Shown: positions 7,264 through 15,983, counted from the first letter of the stretch. The stretch: 33,624 nucleotides of DNA from Chloroflexota bacterium (GCA_018648225.1 JABGRQ010000067.1:1-33624), one strand, 5' to 3'. The notes: generated by a model not told the origin, from the sequence alone. Numbers and translations are program-made.

Positions 7264-7728
7264 ATGTCTTTAACAAAAACCCATGCCATGCAACTGGGGA
7301 CGCTGATTAAACGTATGCGCTCTTTGCGGCTGATGCGCATACCACCGGAGTGCGAACTCCCCCCCGGGCTGGTGGCCATGCTCGATTGGGTAGCCAACTC
7401 CCCGGGGTGTGGTGTGCTTGAACTGGCCGATGGCCTGGGGGTGACACCCCCCACTGTGAGCGTGGGCGTGCGTCGCCTGATGCGCGATGGCTGGCTGGAA
7501 AGCAGGCAGCACCCTGAAGATCGGCGCGCAAAGCCCCTCTATATCACGCCGAAAAGTGAGACTTTGTTGGAGCACCTGCGTAGATTCCAAAGCAAAGTTA
7601 TGCACCTGTTTTTGGCGCAACTATCTGAAGGGGAGCAGGAGACCTTTCTCAGTCTCTTCGATCAGGCGATTAGCGCCATGGAAGAGCGATTACTTGATAA
7701 TTCATGGAAAGAATCAGAAATCGATTGA
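7264..7728 (+). CDS. MarR-family transcriptional regulator
   Basis: This is a 154-residue winged-helix regulator, probably the local repressor of the exporter operon behind it. The DNA-binding region spans about residues 50-98: LADGLGVTPPTVSVGVRRL (helix-turn-helix) followed by the wing SRQHPEDRRAKPLYIT with the typical D-x-R. Terminal helices would form the dimer interface. The ATG at 7264, preceded by GAGGTG, is preferred to the TTG at 7261. Its last 25 bases overlap the first adaptor gene in another frame, so the two are translationally coupled. A consensus promoter and a perfect 19-bp palindrome lie just upstream. In this family, binding of an aromatic or toxic ligand usually releases DNA; the ligand here is unknown. 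Confidence 0.9.
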   Translation: MSLTKTHAMQLGTLIKRMRSLRLMRIPPECELPPGLVAMLDWVANSPGCGVLELADGLGVTPPTVSVGVRRLMRDGWLESRQHPEDRRAKPLYITPKSETLLEHLRRFQSKVMHLFLAQLSEGEQETFLSLFDQAISAMEERLLDNSWKESEID

Positions 7729-9347
7729 ACCGTAAATGGCTTTTTATAATTCTTGGTGTGGTTGTGCTGGTCGCGGCGGTTTTTTTTTGGCTGCGTCAGG
7801 CTGGCCTTCGCCAGCAAGCAACGCTGTTCGATAGCCTGACGACAGAGCCAATTAGCCGCGGCGAGCTGGTCGCATCTATCGAAGCTGATGGCGTGGTGCG
7901 CTCGGAGCAGAGCGCTGAACTCGTCTGGTCGATTGCGGGCGAAGTTGCCGAAGTTCTCCGGCAGGTTGGCGATGAAGTTAAGGTGGGAGATGTGCTGGCC
8001 GTTCTGGATGAAACCTCGCTGCCGCAGAATATTATTCTGGCACAGGCCGATTTAATTGCAGCGCAGCAAGCCCTCGACGACCTGCTTAATACGCAAACGC
8101 AACAAGCTCAGGCTCTGAAAGTCATCCAGGATGCCGAAGATGCCCTTGAAGATGCACACAATCCTGCAATGGTGCAGGCCCAGGCACAGGCTATAATAGC
8201 TGTCGCAGAGCGCCAACTTGAGAGTATCCAATTGCAATATGATATTCTCATGACGCCGCCCTCCCAGAGTAGTATTCAGCAAGTCTATGACAATATTCTC
8301 CTGACGCAAGAAATGATTAAAGATTTGGAAGATCAGGTCGCGGATCTGGAAAAAACCTTGCAGCGGGCGGTTTTTCATCCCTTTGAGAGTCTAATAGCCT
8401 ATAAGCAGGCTTATGCCAGCGCCAGCGCCGAATTGGCGCGCCAGCAAGCGCGCCTGCTAAACTTGCAATATCGTTACGAAGAATTGCATTTACCGCCCGA
8501 TCTGAGTGATGTGGCGACCGCCGAAGCTGCTCTCGCGGCAGCCCAGGCGCAATTGGCTGACGCTCAGCGCCAGTGGGCACGCGTGAAAGATGGCGCTACA
8601 CCCGGAGAAATTGCCGTGCTCGAAGCGCAGCTTGCCGACGCACAGCGCGAATATGAGCGCGTGAAAGATGGCCCCACTGCCGATGATATTGCCGCGGCTG
8701 AAGCGCGCGTTGCCGCGGCTCAGGCGATTATTGGCAAAAGCCAGTTACGAACGCCCATCGACGGTGTGATCACACAGGTTGAGATTCGGCCCGGCGATCA
8801 GGTCAATAATGGCACGCTGGCCTTTCGTATTGACAAACTCGCCCATCTGCTGGTCGATGTGCAGGTCTCCGAGTTGGATATCAACCGCACAGTCATCGGG
8901 CAAAGTGTTTTGCTTACCTTCGATGCCATTTTTGCAGCCGAATATCACGGTGTGGTGATGGCGATCTCCCCTGTGGGTAATATTGAGGCTGGTCTGGTAA
9001 GTTTTGATGTGACAATTGAAGTGGTTGATCCGGATGCTGCTGTGCGCCCGGGGATGAGCACGACAGCGAAAATTGAAGTCAGCCGGGTAGCCGATGCGCT
9101 GCTGGTGCCGAATGCAGCATTGCGCACGCTGGACGGTCAGCGCGTGGTTTATGTGTTTGGGGGCGATACCAGCCTCGAAGATACCGGGAACCTCACCGGC
9201 CCAGCCCCGTCGATTCCTGGGGCGCAGCCCGTTCCCATCACAATTGGACAAAGTTCCGGGACGTATAGTGAAATCGTCGCCGGTGATCTCAAAGAAAATG
9301 ATCTGGTTGTTCTCAATCCCCCCAGTGAATGGTTGTTAAACCCTTAA
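7704..9347 (+). CDS. HlyD/MacA-type membrane-fusion adaptor, first copy
   Basis: This 547-residue adaptor belongs to an ABC exporter. Residues about 11-30 are a membrane anchor (WLFIILGVVVLVAAVFFWL). A barrel strand and a split lipoyl half-domain follow (ISRGELVASIEADG; VKVGDVLAVLDETSL). A very long alpha-helical hairpin spans about 110-350, with a repeated [19 protein letters not shown] unit near its end. The second lipoyl half follows (LRTPIDGVITQVEIRPGDQV), then the barrel and membrane-proximal domains. There is no lipobox. The ATG lies inside marR. The downstream gene is a paralogue with the same closing pattern ([23 protein letters not shown]), so the pair arose by duplication. In a cell without an outer membrane it would reach into the wall space rather than dock to a TolC channel. 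Confidence 0.9.
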   Translation: MERIRNRLNRKWLFIILGVVVLVAAVFFWLRQAGLRQQATLFDSLTTEPISRGELVASIEADGVVRSEQSAELVWSIAGEVAEVLRQVGDEVKVGDVLAVLDETSLPQNIILAQADLIAAQQALDDLLNTQTQQAQALKVIQDAEDALEDAHNPAMVQAQAQAIIAVAERQLESIQLQYDILMTPPSQSSIQQVYDNILLTQEMIKDLEDQVADLEKTLQRAVFHPFESLIAYKQAYASASAELARQQARLLNLQYRYEELHLPPDLSDVATAEAALAAAQAQLADAQRQWARVKDGATPGEIAVLEAQLADAQREYERVKDGPTADDIAAAEARVAAAQAIIGKSQLRTPIDGVITQVEIRPGDQVNNGTLAFRIDKLAHLLVDVQVSELDINRTVIGQSVLLTFDAIFAAEYHGVVMAISPVGNIEAGLVSFDVTIEVVDPDAAVRPGMSTTAKIEVSRVADALLVPNAALRTLDGQRVVYVFGGDTSLEDTGNLTGPAPSIPGAQPVPITIGQSSGTYSEIVAGDLKENDLVVLNPPSEWLLNP

Positions 9348-9358
9348 TGATGTAATTG

Positions 9359-9427
9359 CCCTCACCCCAACCCCTCTCCCACTGGGAGAGGGGCAGACCG
9401 TAGCATAGCGAAGGTCAGGGTGAGGGG
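9359..9427. repeat. REP-like GC-rich inverted repeat between the adaptor genes
   Basis: The outer arms CCCTCACCC (9359-9367) and GGGTGAGGG (9418-9426) and the inner hairpin arms CCCCTCTCCC (9371-9380) and GGGAGAGGGG (9384-9393) form two nested stems. This CCCTCACCCCAACCCCTCTC type is a widely dispersed bacterial intergenic repeat. It lies inside the operon and may modulate downstream expression. Confidence 0.75.
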
Positions 9428-9444
9428 AGGAGTACAAAATCACA

Positions 9445-11025
9445 ATGAAGCGAATCATAATTATCGTTGTAGTCGTGGCTGTTTTGGTTGGCGGTGTTAT
9501 TGGTTGGCAAACCTATAGCCGGAATAAACAACAACAAGAACTGCTGGCGAGTTTGGAGACTATGCCGCTCGAAGAAGGCACCCTGGTTGCCTCAATCGGG
9601 GCGACAGGGCAGGTGCGCTCGAATCAGAGCGCGCTATTGGCCTGGAAAACATCGGGCACGGTTGATAGTGTGGCTGTGAAAGTCGGCGACGCGGTTACGG
9701 TGGATACCGAATTGGCCGCGCTGGAGCAGACTTCGCTCTCGCAGAGTGTAATTCTGGCGCAGGCGGATTTGGTCAGCGCGCAGCGGGCGTTGGATGATTT
9801 GATGTATTCTGATGTGCAGCGTTCTCAGGCTTTGCAAGCGGTAGAAGATGCCGAGCAAGCCCTGGAAGATTTGCTCAACCCCGAGTTGCAGCAAGCCCAG
9901 GCTTTGCAAGCGATTGCCGACGCCGATCAGGCGGTTGAAAATGCTGAACGTGCCTTGAGCAATGTGCAAAATACGGCCAGCCAGGCCGACATTGACGAGG
10001 CCCATGCCGATTTGGTGCTGGTGCAAGACCGGTTGGAAAAAGCCCAGGAAGATTTTGCGCCTTATGCTGGCCGCCCCGAAGATGATTTGGAGCGCGCCAA
10101 TCGTCAGAGCGCGCTGTCTGCTGCACAGCAAAACTATGATGCCGCGGCGCGGAAATATAACGCGCTATCTAGCATTGGCAGCGAGATTGATATTGCCGAA
10201 GCGCAGGCTAATTTGGCGGTTGCCCAAGCGCAGCTAACCGAAGCGCAGCGCGAATATGAGCGGGTAAAAGATGGCCCCACCGCGGCCGATATGGCCTTGC
10301 TTGAAGCGCAGTTGGCCGACGCACAACGCGAGTGGGAACGGCTTATAAACGGCCCGCCCGCCGATGATATTGCCGCAGCCGAAGCGCGTGTTGCCGCGGC
10401 GCAGGCGACGATTGACATGGCGCATATTGTCGCCCCCTTTGATGGCGTTATAACCCGCGTGGAGAGCAAACTCGGCGATCTGGTTGATCCTGGTACGCTG
10501 GCTTTCCGTGTGGATGATTATTCGCGATTATTGGTTGATCTGGATGTCTCCGAAGTGGATATTAACAAGATTGCCGTGGGGCAGCAGGTAACAATGAATT
10601 TTGATGCTGTGCTGGCGAAAGAGTATTTCGGCGATGTGGTTGAAGTGGCTCTGGTAGGCACCGAAGTGCAGGGCGTGGTCAATTTTACTGTAACTGTGGA
10701 ATTGCAAAATATCGATGAAGATATTCGCCCCGGTATGACTTCGGCGGTCAATATCGTTATTCGCCAACTCGAAGAGACCTTGCTGATCCCCAATCGTTCC
10801 GTGCGGGTGGTGGAGGGCGAGCGCGTGGTCTATGTACTACGCAATGATGGCAGCATCGATAAAATTGTTATCACACTGGGTTCATCTTCCGATATGTACA
10901 GCGAAATTGTTGCCGGTGATCTAAAAGTTGGCGATGAAATTATTATCAATCCGCCGCGCGAACTTACCGAAAGTGGCTCTACTTTTGGAGGGCCTGGTGG
11001 CCCTCCAGGGATGCGGCCGCACTAA
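9445..11025 (+). CDS. HlyD/MacA-type membrane-fusion adaptor, second copy
   Basis: This is a 526-residue paralogue of the preceding gene. A membrane anchor lies at about residues 3-22 ([18 protein letters not shown]), followed by the first lipoyl half ([19 protein letters not shown]). A long helical hairpin follows, rich in [15 protein letters not shown] units. Near its end are two turns of [17 protein letters not shown] and [17 protein letters not shown]. The second lipoyl half is [20 protein letters not shown], and the C-terminus is Gly/Pro-rich (GGPGGPPGM). The hairpin differs in length and sequence from the first copy, while both lipoyl halves and the tail are close. The ABC ATPase follows after 10 bases. 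The last codons also encode an 8-bp perfect stem at 10987-11006. Confidence 0.9.
   Translation: MKRIIIIVVVVAVLVGGVIGWQTYSRNKQQQELLASLETMPLEEGTLVASIGATGQVRSNQSALLAWKTSGTVDSVAVKVGDAVTVDTELAALEQTSLSQSVILAQADLVSAQRALDDLMYSDVQRSQALQAVEDAEQALEDLLNPELQQAQALQAIADADQAVENAERALSNVQNTASQADIDEAHADLVLVQDRLEKAQEDFAPYAGRPEDDLERANRQSALSAAQQNYDAAARKYNALSSIGSEIDIAEAQANLAVAQAQLTEAQREYERVKDGPTAADMALLEAQLADAQREWERLINGPPADDIAAAEARVAAAQATIDMAHIVAPFDGVITRVESKLGDLVDPGTLAFRVDDYSRLLVDLDVSEVDINKIAVGQQVTMNFDAVLAKEYFGDVVEVALVGTEVQGVVNFTVTVELQNIDEDIRPGMTSAVNIVIRQLEETLLIPNRSVRVVEGERVVYVLRNDGSIDKIVITLGSSSDMYSEIVAGDLKVGDEIIINPPRELTESGSTFGGPGGPPGMRPH
10987..11006 (+). other. Small perfect stem-loop before the ABC ATPase start
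   Basis: GGAGGGCC (10987-10994) and GGCCCTCC (10999-11006) pair exactly around TGGT, inside the Gly/Pro-coding tail of the second adaptor and 30 bases before the ATPase ATG. There is no T-run. It could affect mRNA stability or translation, or simply reflect GGN/CCN codons. Confidence 0.45.
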
Positions 11026-11035
11026 AGAGGCGAGC

Positions 11036-11719
11036 ATGATGACTAATAATTGGGTAGTTGAAGCCAATCAGGTTACCAAAGTTTATACGATGGGCGATGT
11101 CGAAGTACATGCTTTGCGCGGGCTTTCGTTGAAAATTGGGCGCGGCGAAGTCGTCTCGATCATGGGGCCTTCGGGTTCGGGCAAATCGACGCTAATGAAT
11201 ATTCTCGGCTGCTTGGATCGTCCGACGGCTGGCGATTATCATCTGGATAGCGAGAGCGTCGCGCAGTTGGATGACGATCAACTGGCCGACATCCGAAACC
11301 GGAAGGTGGGATTTGTTTTTCAGAGTTTTAACCTGCTCCCCAGGGCAACAGCTCTGGCCAATGTGGAACTGCCCCTGCGTTACGCGCGGGATCGCAGCAA
11401 TCGCCGCCAACGGGCGCGCGAATCCCTCGAGCTGGTAGGTCTCGCCGACCGCATCACTCACCGCCCCAACGAACTCTCTGGCGGCCAGCAGCAGCGTGTG
11501 GCAATTGCGCGGGCGATTGTCAACAACCCGTCCATTGTGATGGCCGACGAACCCACCGGGAATCTGGATAGCAAATCGGGCGAGCAGATCATGGAGTTGT
11601 TGCTGAACTTGAACAAGGAGCGCGGCACCACCCTGATTATCGTCACTCACGATCCTGAAATTGCGGCGCTAACTGAGCGCGTGATTCAGATACGTGATGG
11701 CGTGGTGGAGAAAATATGA
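11036..11719 (+). CDS. ABC transporter ATPase, MacB/LolD/FtsE type
   Basis: This 227-residue nucleotide-binding subunit drives the permease encoded next. Walker A is GPSGSGKST (44-52), the Q-loop is in [10 protein letters not shown] (93-102), the signature is LSGGQQQR (147-154), and Walker B is [13 protein letters not shown] (167-179). The switch His lies in IIVTHDPE near residue 206. The Y-loop-type segment VHALRGLSL and the DEPTGNLD signature are typical of the LolD/MacB/FtsE group. ATG 11036 has AAAGAGG just upstream; a longer in-frame start would run through the adaptor gene and is rejected. The stop overlaps the permease start by 4 bases (ATGA), so translation is coupled. Confidence 0.95.
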   Translation: MMTNNWVVEANQVTKVYTMGDVEVHALRGLSLKIGRGEVVSIMGPSGSGKSTLMNILGCLDRPTAGDYHLDSESVAQLDDDQLADIRNRKVGFVFQSFNLLPRATALANVELPLRYARDRSNRRQRARESLELVGLADRITHRPNELSGGQQQRVAIARAIVNNPSIVMADEPTGNLDSKSGEQIMELLLNLNKERGTTLIIVTHDPEIAALTERVIQIRDGVVEKI

Positions 11720-12942
11720 ACTTTTGGCAATCTTTTGTTGAAGCCCTGGAGAGTCTTACCTCCAATAAGCTGCGTTCCGGCCTGACGATTTTGGGCATTG
11801 TGATCGGTGTAGGCGCGGTGATCGCCATGCTGGCAATTGGCGCCGGTGCGCAGAACTCAATCACCGGCGAAATTCAGGGCATTGGCACCAACTTGCTCTT
11901 CGTGTTCCGCGGTGGCGCTGAAGATGTGCGCAACCCCGAACCGCTGACTCTGGGTGATGCCGAAGCCATCGCCGATCCTTTTGCAGCGCCCTCTGTAGCC
12001 GGAGTTGCCCCCATTTTGCAAGGCAATGCGGAAGTGAGCTTTTCGGGTGAGAGTCAGGTGACCACACTCAATGGCGTCACACCGGATTATGAAGTTGTGC
12101 GCAATTACCGCGTCACTGAAGGCGAATTTATCTCCGAGACGCACATGCTGGGCCGTTCTGCTGTGGTGATTTTGGGCGTAGATGTGGCTGATAAGCTCTT
12201 TGGGCGTAAATCGGGCGTGGTCGGTGAGACCGTGCGTATCGAAGGCCAACCTTTCCGGGTGATTGGCGTACTCGAAGAAAAAGGCGGCGGCTCTTTCGGC
12301 AGCGAGGACGATCAGATGATTGTGCCCCTGACCACGGCGCAAGCGCGCCTGATCCGCCGCTCAACCAGCGACCGTGTAGATGTGATTTTCGTCGGGGCGG
12401 TCAGCGCGGAGGCGGTGCCGGACGCGGTGGATGAGATTTCCCAAATTTTGCGCATGCGCCATCGCACCGAAATCGCTCAGGATGATTTTACAATCTTCTC
12501 GCAGCAAGATTTCCTTGATGTAGCCTCCTCGATCACCGGTATTCTGACCATCTTTTTGGGCGGCATCGCGGGCATCTCGTTGTTGGTGGGCGGCATCGGG
12601 ATTATGAATATCATGCTGGTATCCGTTGTGGAGCGCACCCGTGAGATCGGTTTGCGCAAGGCAATGGGCGCGCGCAAAATGGATATTCTTGTGCAGTTTC
12701 TCACCGAGTCGGCGTTGCTGAGTTTGTTCGGCGGCCTGATTGGTATTGGCCTGGGCTGGCTGATCTCCTTCATCGTTGGGCAGATTGCTGCAGCCAGTGA
12801 TGCCAATATTGACCCGGTGATTGGCATGGACGCGGTGCTGCTGGCGACGCTCTTCTCGGCAGCGGTGGGTGTGTTCTTTGGCCTATATCCGGCTAATCGC
12901 GCTGCAAGCCTTGAACCCGTCGAAGCGTTGCGCTATGAGTGA
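11716..12942 (+). CDS. ABC transporter permease, MacB/FtsX type
   Basis: This 408-residue permease has a MacB architecture. An N-terminal transmembrane helix (about 17-40, [21 protein letters not shown]) is followed by an extracytoplasmic MacB_PCD domain (about 45-265). Three C-terminal helices (about 275-300, 330-352, 372-393) form an FtsX domain with [19 protein letters not shown] between them. Such proteins act as mechanotransmitters that push substrates (macrolides, peptides, lipopeptides, lipoproteins) from the outer face of the membrane rather than through a channel. It closes the MarR-adaptor-adaptor-ATPase-permease operon and is followed by a 26-bp perfect hairpin. The substrate cannot be deduced. 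Confidence 0.95.
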   Translation: MNFWQSFVEALESLTSNKLRSGLTILGIVIGVGAVIAMLAIGAGAQNSITGEIQGIGTNLLFVFRGGAEDVRNPEPLTLGDAEAIADPFAAPSVAGVAPILQGNAEVSFSGESQVTTLNGVTPDYEVVRNYRVTEGEFISETHMLGRSAVVILGVDVADKLFGRKSGVVGETVRIEGQPFRVIGVLEEKGGGSFGSEDDQMIVPLTTAQARLIRRSTSDRVDVIFVGAVSAEAVPDAVDEISQILRMRHRTEIAQDDFTIFSQQDFLDVASSITGILTIFLGGIAGISLLVGGIGIMNIMLVSVVERTREIGLRKAMGARKMDILVQFLTESALLSLFGGLIGIGLGWLISFIVGQIAAASDANIDPVIGMDAVLLATLFSAAVGVFFGLYPANRAASLEPVEALRYE

Positions 12943-12958
12943 TCAATAAGAGAGAATT

Positions 12959-13013
12959 CCGAAAAAAGGGTGTGCATGGGGTGCTACGCACCCCATGCAC
13001 ACCCTTTTTTCGG
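12959..13013. terminator. 26-bp perfect hairpin after the exporter operon
   Basis: Arms 12959-12984 and 12988-13013 are exact complements around TAC. The outer part is CCGAAAAAA/TTTTTTCGG. The AhpD-like gene starts 30 bases later on the same strand, so this either ends the exporter transcript or separates expression of the two units. Confidence 0.8.
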
Positions 13014-13043
13014 CCCCCTTTGGTTCGAGCTTGTGTGGTGACT

Positions 13044-13568
13044 ATGGAACGTAGAATGGTGAATAGTGTGTTTGGAAAGCATTTATATCAAGGATGGGGC
13101 GAATTTATGGCCGATCTTCGCTATATCATGGCGCGCCGCCCGTTGATGCGCGCGACGATGCGCGGCGGTTTGGTTTCGTTTGCTTTTCGGGAGCGCCTGA
13201 TGATGACAGTCACGCAGGTGAATGGCTGTCGTTATTGCAGTTATTTCCATGCTAAAGAGGCTGCCAAAGCAGGCATCCCCGCGGAGGAACTGCGCACCCT
13301 GCTGGAGGGCCAGGTTCCGGCAGATTCGCCCGCCGATGAACTCCCCGCAATCGTTTATGCCCAACATTGGGCCGAGAGCAATGCCCAGCCCGCAGCGCAG
13401 GCTTTGGCACAGCTTGAGCAGGTTTATGGGATAGAGCGGGCCGAAGCAATCCACTTGGTGCTGCGCGTGATACGGGTGGGGAATCTCCTCGGGAATACCT
13501 GGGATTATGTGCTCTTTCGTTTGGGGCTGTTGAAGGTAGATACCGGCCTGGGCGCAGGATCAGCCTAG
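13044..13568 (+). CDS. AhpD-like carboxymuconolactone decarboxylase-family protein
   Basis: This 174-residue protein belongs to the AhpD/CMD family, all-helical thiol enzymes that reduce peroxides or the AhpC/lipoamide system. The catalytic set is visible: Cys62 and Cys65 in GCRYCSYFH, His69 at the expected C-X2-C-X3-H spacing, and Glu50 twelve residues before Cys62, as in AhpD. AhpC is not adjacent. A longer reading to 12939 would translate the hairpin and is rejected; ATG 13044 is chosen, but 13056 is possible, as neither has a strong Shine-Dalgarno. It may respond to redox stress linked to the exporter substrate, but the hairpin between them weakens that link. Confidence 0.85.
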   Translation: MERRMVNSVFGKHLYQGWGEFMADLRYIMARRPLMRATMRGGLVSFAFRERLMMTVTQVNGCRYCSYFHAKEAAKAGIPAEELRTLLEGQVPADSPADELPAIVYAQHWAESNAQPAAQALAQLEQVYGIERAEAIHLVLRVIRVGNLLGNTWDYVLFRLGLLKVDTGLGAGSA

Positions 13569-13613
13569 AGCGAGTCCCGCTGCGCCCGTTGGGGGCGCGT
13601 TTCATCCAATAAT

Positions 13614-13645
13614 AAAGCGATCTGGAAACAGGTCGCTTTTTTTAT
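13614..13645 (+). terminator. Intrinsic terminator of the AhpD-like gene
   Basis: A stem AAAGCGATCT / AGGTCGCTTT (10 bp with one G-U) with loop GGAAAC is followed by a run of seven T. It lies about 50 bases after the stop codon. Coordinates are accurate to about 2 bases. Confidence 0.85.
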
Positions 13646-13653
13646 TTAGCGGG

Positions 13654-13682
13654 TTGCTTTTGCCCGCAACCTTTACTATACT
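13654..13682 (+). promoter_or_regulatory. Predicted promoter of the 178-residue membrane protein
   Basis: TTGCTT (13654-13659) and TATACT (13677-13682) are 17 bases apart. They lie right after a terminator and 40 bases before the start codon. Confidence 0.55.
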
Positions 13683-13721
13683 TGGATGCAGGAGCAGCGT
13701 GGTTATGGGAGGCAAACGGTA

Positions 13722-14258
13722 ATGAGTGAAATTAGAATTTGCGTATCTGGACTTGGCATCATTGTGCTTATTTTCCTGGTGCTGGTTGCGCTATCGTTTT
13801 TGCGCTGGAAAGCTACATTGAATTCGCGGGATCGTTTGCGCTGGCAATTTAAAACGCGTCATGAAGTCGAGAAAGCGCTTGAAAACGGTATGATTAGCGA
13901 AGAAGCCGCCCGCCAAATTATTTCCGTTCCTGAGTATGGTGCGGAATGGGAGCATCATCCTGATAAGTCTCGGCCAACTCGCGAAGACCGCACCTGGGAA
14001 GGGCGCAAAAAGGCACGCCTCGGCTGGGAAGCGGTTGCGCTGATTATGTTCTTGGCAATAGGTATTTTTCTGGTTGGCGTGTTCGTGGCGGTTGCAATTA
14101 TTAGCGGAGTTGGCTTGTTGGGCGTTCTGGAACGCTCCTGGCCGATGATCTATGTTTTTGCTTGTCTCATCATAACTGCCTTGGCTAGTCTGGTGCTGTT
14201 TTTGTGGTTTACCTGGCGTGTGCTGGGCACAACAAGGCAGATGATGAAATATAATTAG
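13722..14258 (+). CDS. Membrane protein of unknown function, about three helices
   Basis: This is a 178-residue protein that I do not recognise. The N-terminal hydrophobic segment (about residues 9-28, GLGIIVLIFLVLVALSFL) is followed by a charged region of about 85 residues with TRHEVEKALENGMISEEAARQI. This resembles the short helical SHOCT-type motif (an ENGMISEEA-like turn) but is too brief to call. Two further helices lie at about 105-130 and 140-163. ATG 13722 is chosen because GGGAGG stands 9 bases upstream; an in-frame ATG at 13686 lacks this. It has its own promoter and terminator context, so it is likely a single-gene unit. Confidence 0.75.
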   Translation: MSEIRICVSGLGIIVLIFLVLVALSFLRWKATLNSRDRLRWQFKTRHEVEKALENGMISEEAARQIISVPEYGAEWEHHPDKSRPTREDRTWEGRKKARLGWEAVALIMFLAIGIFLVGVFVAVAIISGVGLLGVLERSWPMIYVFACLIITALASLVLFLWFTWRVLGTTRQMMKYN

Positions 14259-14375
14259 ATTGATGATTCTTAACTGTTCAGGCTAACGCCTTCGCAAAAA
14301 AATCGGCCTCTTTCTGTTCGAGGCTGAGTAGTCACGATGTCTCTACTATTCCGGTGGAATCTTTAGGAGAAATGT

Positions 14376-14753
14376 ATGCAAACAAAATTTGTAGACGGCG
14401 CACCCGCCGCGATTGGCCCTTACTGTCACGCCATGCAATCCGGCAATCTAATCTTTTGCTCCGGGCAGACGCCTCTGGACCCCGCGACAATGCAACTCGT
14501 AGGCGATGAAATTGGCGCGCAGACGCGGCAGGCGTTGACGAATCTGGATACGGTACTCAAAGGGCTGGGGCTTTCACTTCAGCATATTGTCAAAACTACC
14601 GTCTTTCTTAAAGATATGGCTGATTTTCAGGGCATGAACGCAGTATATGCTGAAATGTTCGGCGAACATCGCCCGGCGCGCACCACGATTGCGGTGCGAC
14701 AAAATCCACTCGATGCATTGGTCGAGATTGAGTGTATTGCAGAACTGGCCTGA
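14376..14753 (+). CDS. ridA: RidA (YjgF/UK114) reactive enamine/imine deaminase
   Basis: RidA hydrolyses reactive enamine and imine intermediates such as 2-aminoacrylate made by PLP enzymes, protecting other PLP enzymes from damage. It forms a trimer in the cytoplasm. The 125 residues match the family in length and motifs: AIGPYCHAMQSGNLIFCSGQ (11-30), TRQALTNLDTVLKGLGLS (50-67), the catalytic Arg in PARTTIAV and ALVEIECIAELA at the end. AGGAGA lies 7 bases before the ATG. The stop overlaps the next start (TGATG). A threonine aldolase, also PLP-dependent, lies elsewhere in the window but is not linked. It heads a tight five-gene cluster. Confidence 0.95.
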   Translation: MQTKFVDGAPAAIGPYCHAMQSGNLIFCSGQTPLDPATMQLVGDEIGAQTRQALTNLDTVLKGLGLSLQHIVKTTVFLKDMADFQGMNAVYAEMFGEHRPARTTIAVRQNPLDALVEIECIAELA

Positions 14754-15331
14754 TGGTTTATTCTTATCAGATCGATGGAATCCCCATACAAACCGGTGAC
14801 ATCATTGGCACGACCGATATTGAGCTTGAAATCCAGGCCGGGGAGTTTTGGCGTTTGCTGGGGCGGTTGATGCCCGGCCCGGTGGATCATATTGCCATCT
14901 ATATTGGCCCCGGCGGGCGTTGCATCGAATCGGGGGGACGGGGCGTGATCGCTTTTGAAATTGATGAGGGAGGCTGGCTCTCAGGGAAAATGAGCAAGCA
15001 TCGCGGGCGCTTTTTGGATCAGTTCTATGGGGTAGCCTATCCGCTGGCCGGGCGAGGTTTATCTGATGATGAAGAAATCTACATCCGAGAATCCGTTGCG
15101 GCCTATTGCCTGGAACAGGCTCAGGGGCGCAAGCGTTATAATCTCAACTTTCTCGATTCTGAAACCGATGAGAGTTTTTATTGCAGCCAACTGGCTTATA
15201 AAGCTTATATTCGGCACGGCATCAACCTGAATACTGGCGTCGGCGTTCCCAACTTGCCTGGAACGAGCAGTGTTGTTTTTCCACAAGAGATTTGGAATGC
15301 ATGTTTGGACACAAAAATAGCCCAAAAATGA
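14753..15331 (+). CDS. YiiX/YebB-like permuted NlpC/P60 (papain-fold) hydrolase
   Basis: This 192-residue protein matches the circularly permuted papain-like NlpC/P60 group (YiiX/YebB/LRAT-like). The opening strand is QTGDIIGT, the catalytic His46 lies in VDHIAIYIG, Glu59 follows in CIESGGRGV, and the nucleophile Cys144 lies in ESFYCSQLAYKAY; this His-before-Cys order is the permuted arrangement. Members cleave amide, thioester or lipid ester bonds, and the real substrate is often unknown. No signal peptide is seen, so it is probably cytoplasmic. The ATG overlaps the ridA stop, and the next gene begins 10 bases after its own stop. Confidence 0.85.
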   Translation: MVYSYQIDGIPIQTGDIIGTTDIELEIQAGEFWRLLGRLMPGPVDHIAIYIGPGGRCIESGGRGVIAFEIDEGGWLSGKMSKHRGRFLDQFYGVAYPLAGRGLSDDEEIYIRESVAAYCLEQAQGRKRYNLNFLDSETDESFYCSQLAYKAYIRHGINLNTGVGVPNLPGTSSVVFPQEIWNACLDTKIAQK

Positions 15332-15341
15332 GGAGAGCCAA

Positions 15342-15977
15342 ATGCCAACTGAAGCTGCTGCACAAGCCTTGAGTATTTTACGCGATGGAAGCCAGTACCA
15401 ATGGTATGTCATCACCCTGTTTGCCTTTGTAGTTTATGCTTACGCGGTGGAGATTGAGCGCCGCAACTGGAATCTGGTCTTTGCCGGGCTGGCCTTCTGG
15501 GGCATGGACTGGTTCAACGAAATCTGGAATTCGCTGTTCTTTCACTTCAACGGCCACGCGCCCGTTTGGGGAGCGCCCGGTCAGACTGCGTATCTTATTT
15601 TTGTCGGGTTGAATATCGAGATCAGTTTTATGTTCGCCGTTGCCGGAATCGCCTTTGGAAAAATGTTGCTTCCCGATAAACGCACCAAAATTTTGGGCAT
15701 CCCCAATCGACTCTTTATGGCGATTGTTAACGCGGCTTTCTGCGTGTTTGTGGAAGTGCTGCTCAATCAGATTGGCGCACTGACCTGGGATTATCCCTGG
15801 TGGAGTGCTTCGTCTCCCTGGTTGATCTTCCTGTTTGGCTATTTCCACTTTTTCCTGGTTTCATATTGGGTACACGATATGGATACGCTTAAGAAGAAAA
15901 TCATCACGGTGGGCGTGATTTACGGGATGGTGCTGGTTGAAATTCTTGTTTTTGGTGTTGTCCTGAAATGGATTTAA
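15342..15977 (+). CDS. Multi-pass integral membrane protein, unknown family
   Basis: This 211-residue protein has about six predicted helices (roughly 20-38, 44-63, 80-103, 124-145, 155-175, 186-208). It carries polar and aromatic residues next to the membrane (FWGMDWFNEIWNSLFFHFNG at 52-71 and ALTWDYPWW at 145-153). His, Asp, Asn, Glu and Trp inside or next to helix 2 look like a functional site rather than a plain anchor. I do not recognise the family. GAGGAG precedes the ATG, and the next gene begins 6 bases after the stop, so it is part of the ridA cluster. Confidence 0.75.
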   Translation: MPTEAAAQALSILRDGSQYQWYVITLFAFVVYAYAVEIERRNWNLVFAGLAFWGMDWFNEIWNSLFFHFNGHAPVWGAPGQTAYLIFVGLNIEISFMFAVAGIAFGKMLLPDKRTKILGIPNRLFMAIVNAAFCVFVEVLLNQIGALTWDYPWWSASSPWLIFLFGYFHFFLVSYWVHDMDTLKKKIITVGVIYGMVLVEILVFGVVLKWI

Positions 15978-15983
15978 TGTTCT

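Noticed and set aside
10928-11035. Longer start of the ABC ATPase
   Set aside because: It runs inside the second adaptor gene; the ATG at 11036 has a ribosome site and matches family length.
12939-13043. N-terminal extension of the AhpD-like gene
   Set aside because: The extra codons would translate a 26-bp perfect hairpin (12959-13013); family members begin later.
14259-14375. Possible tRNA with a GTTCGAGGC word near 14317
   Set aside because: The surrounding bases do not pair into T, anticodon or acceptor arms.
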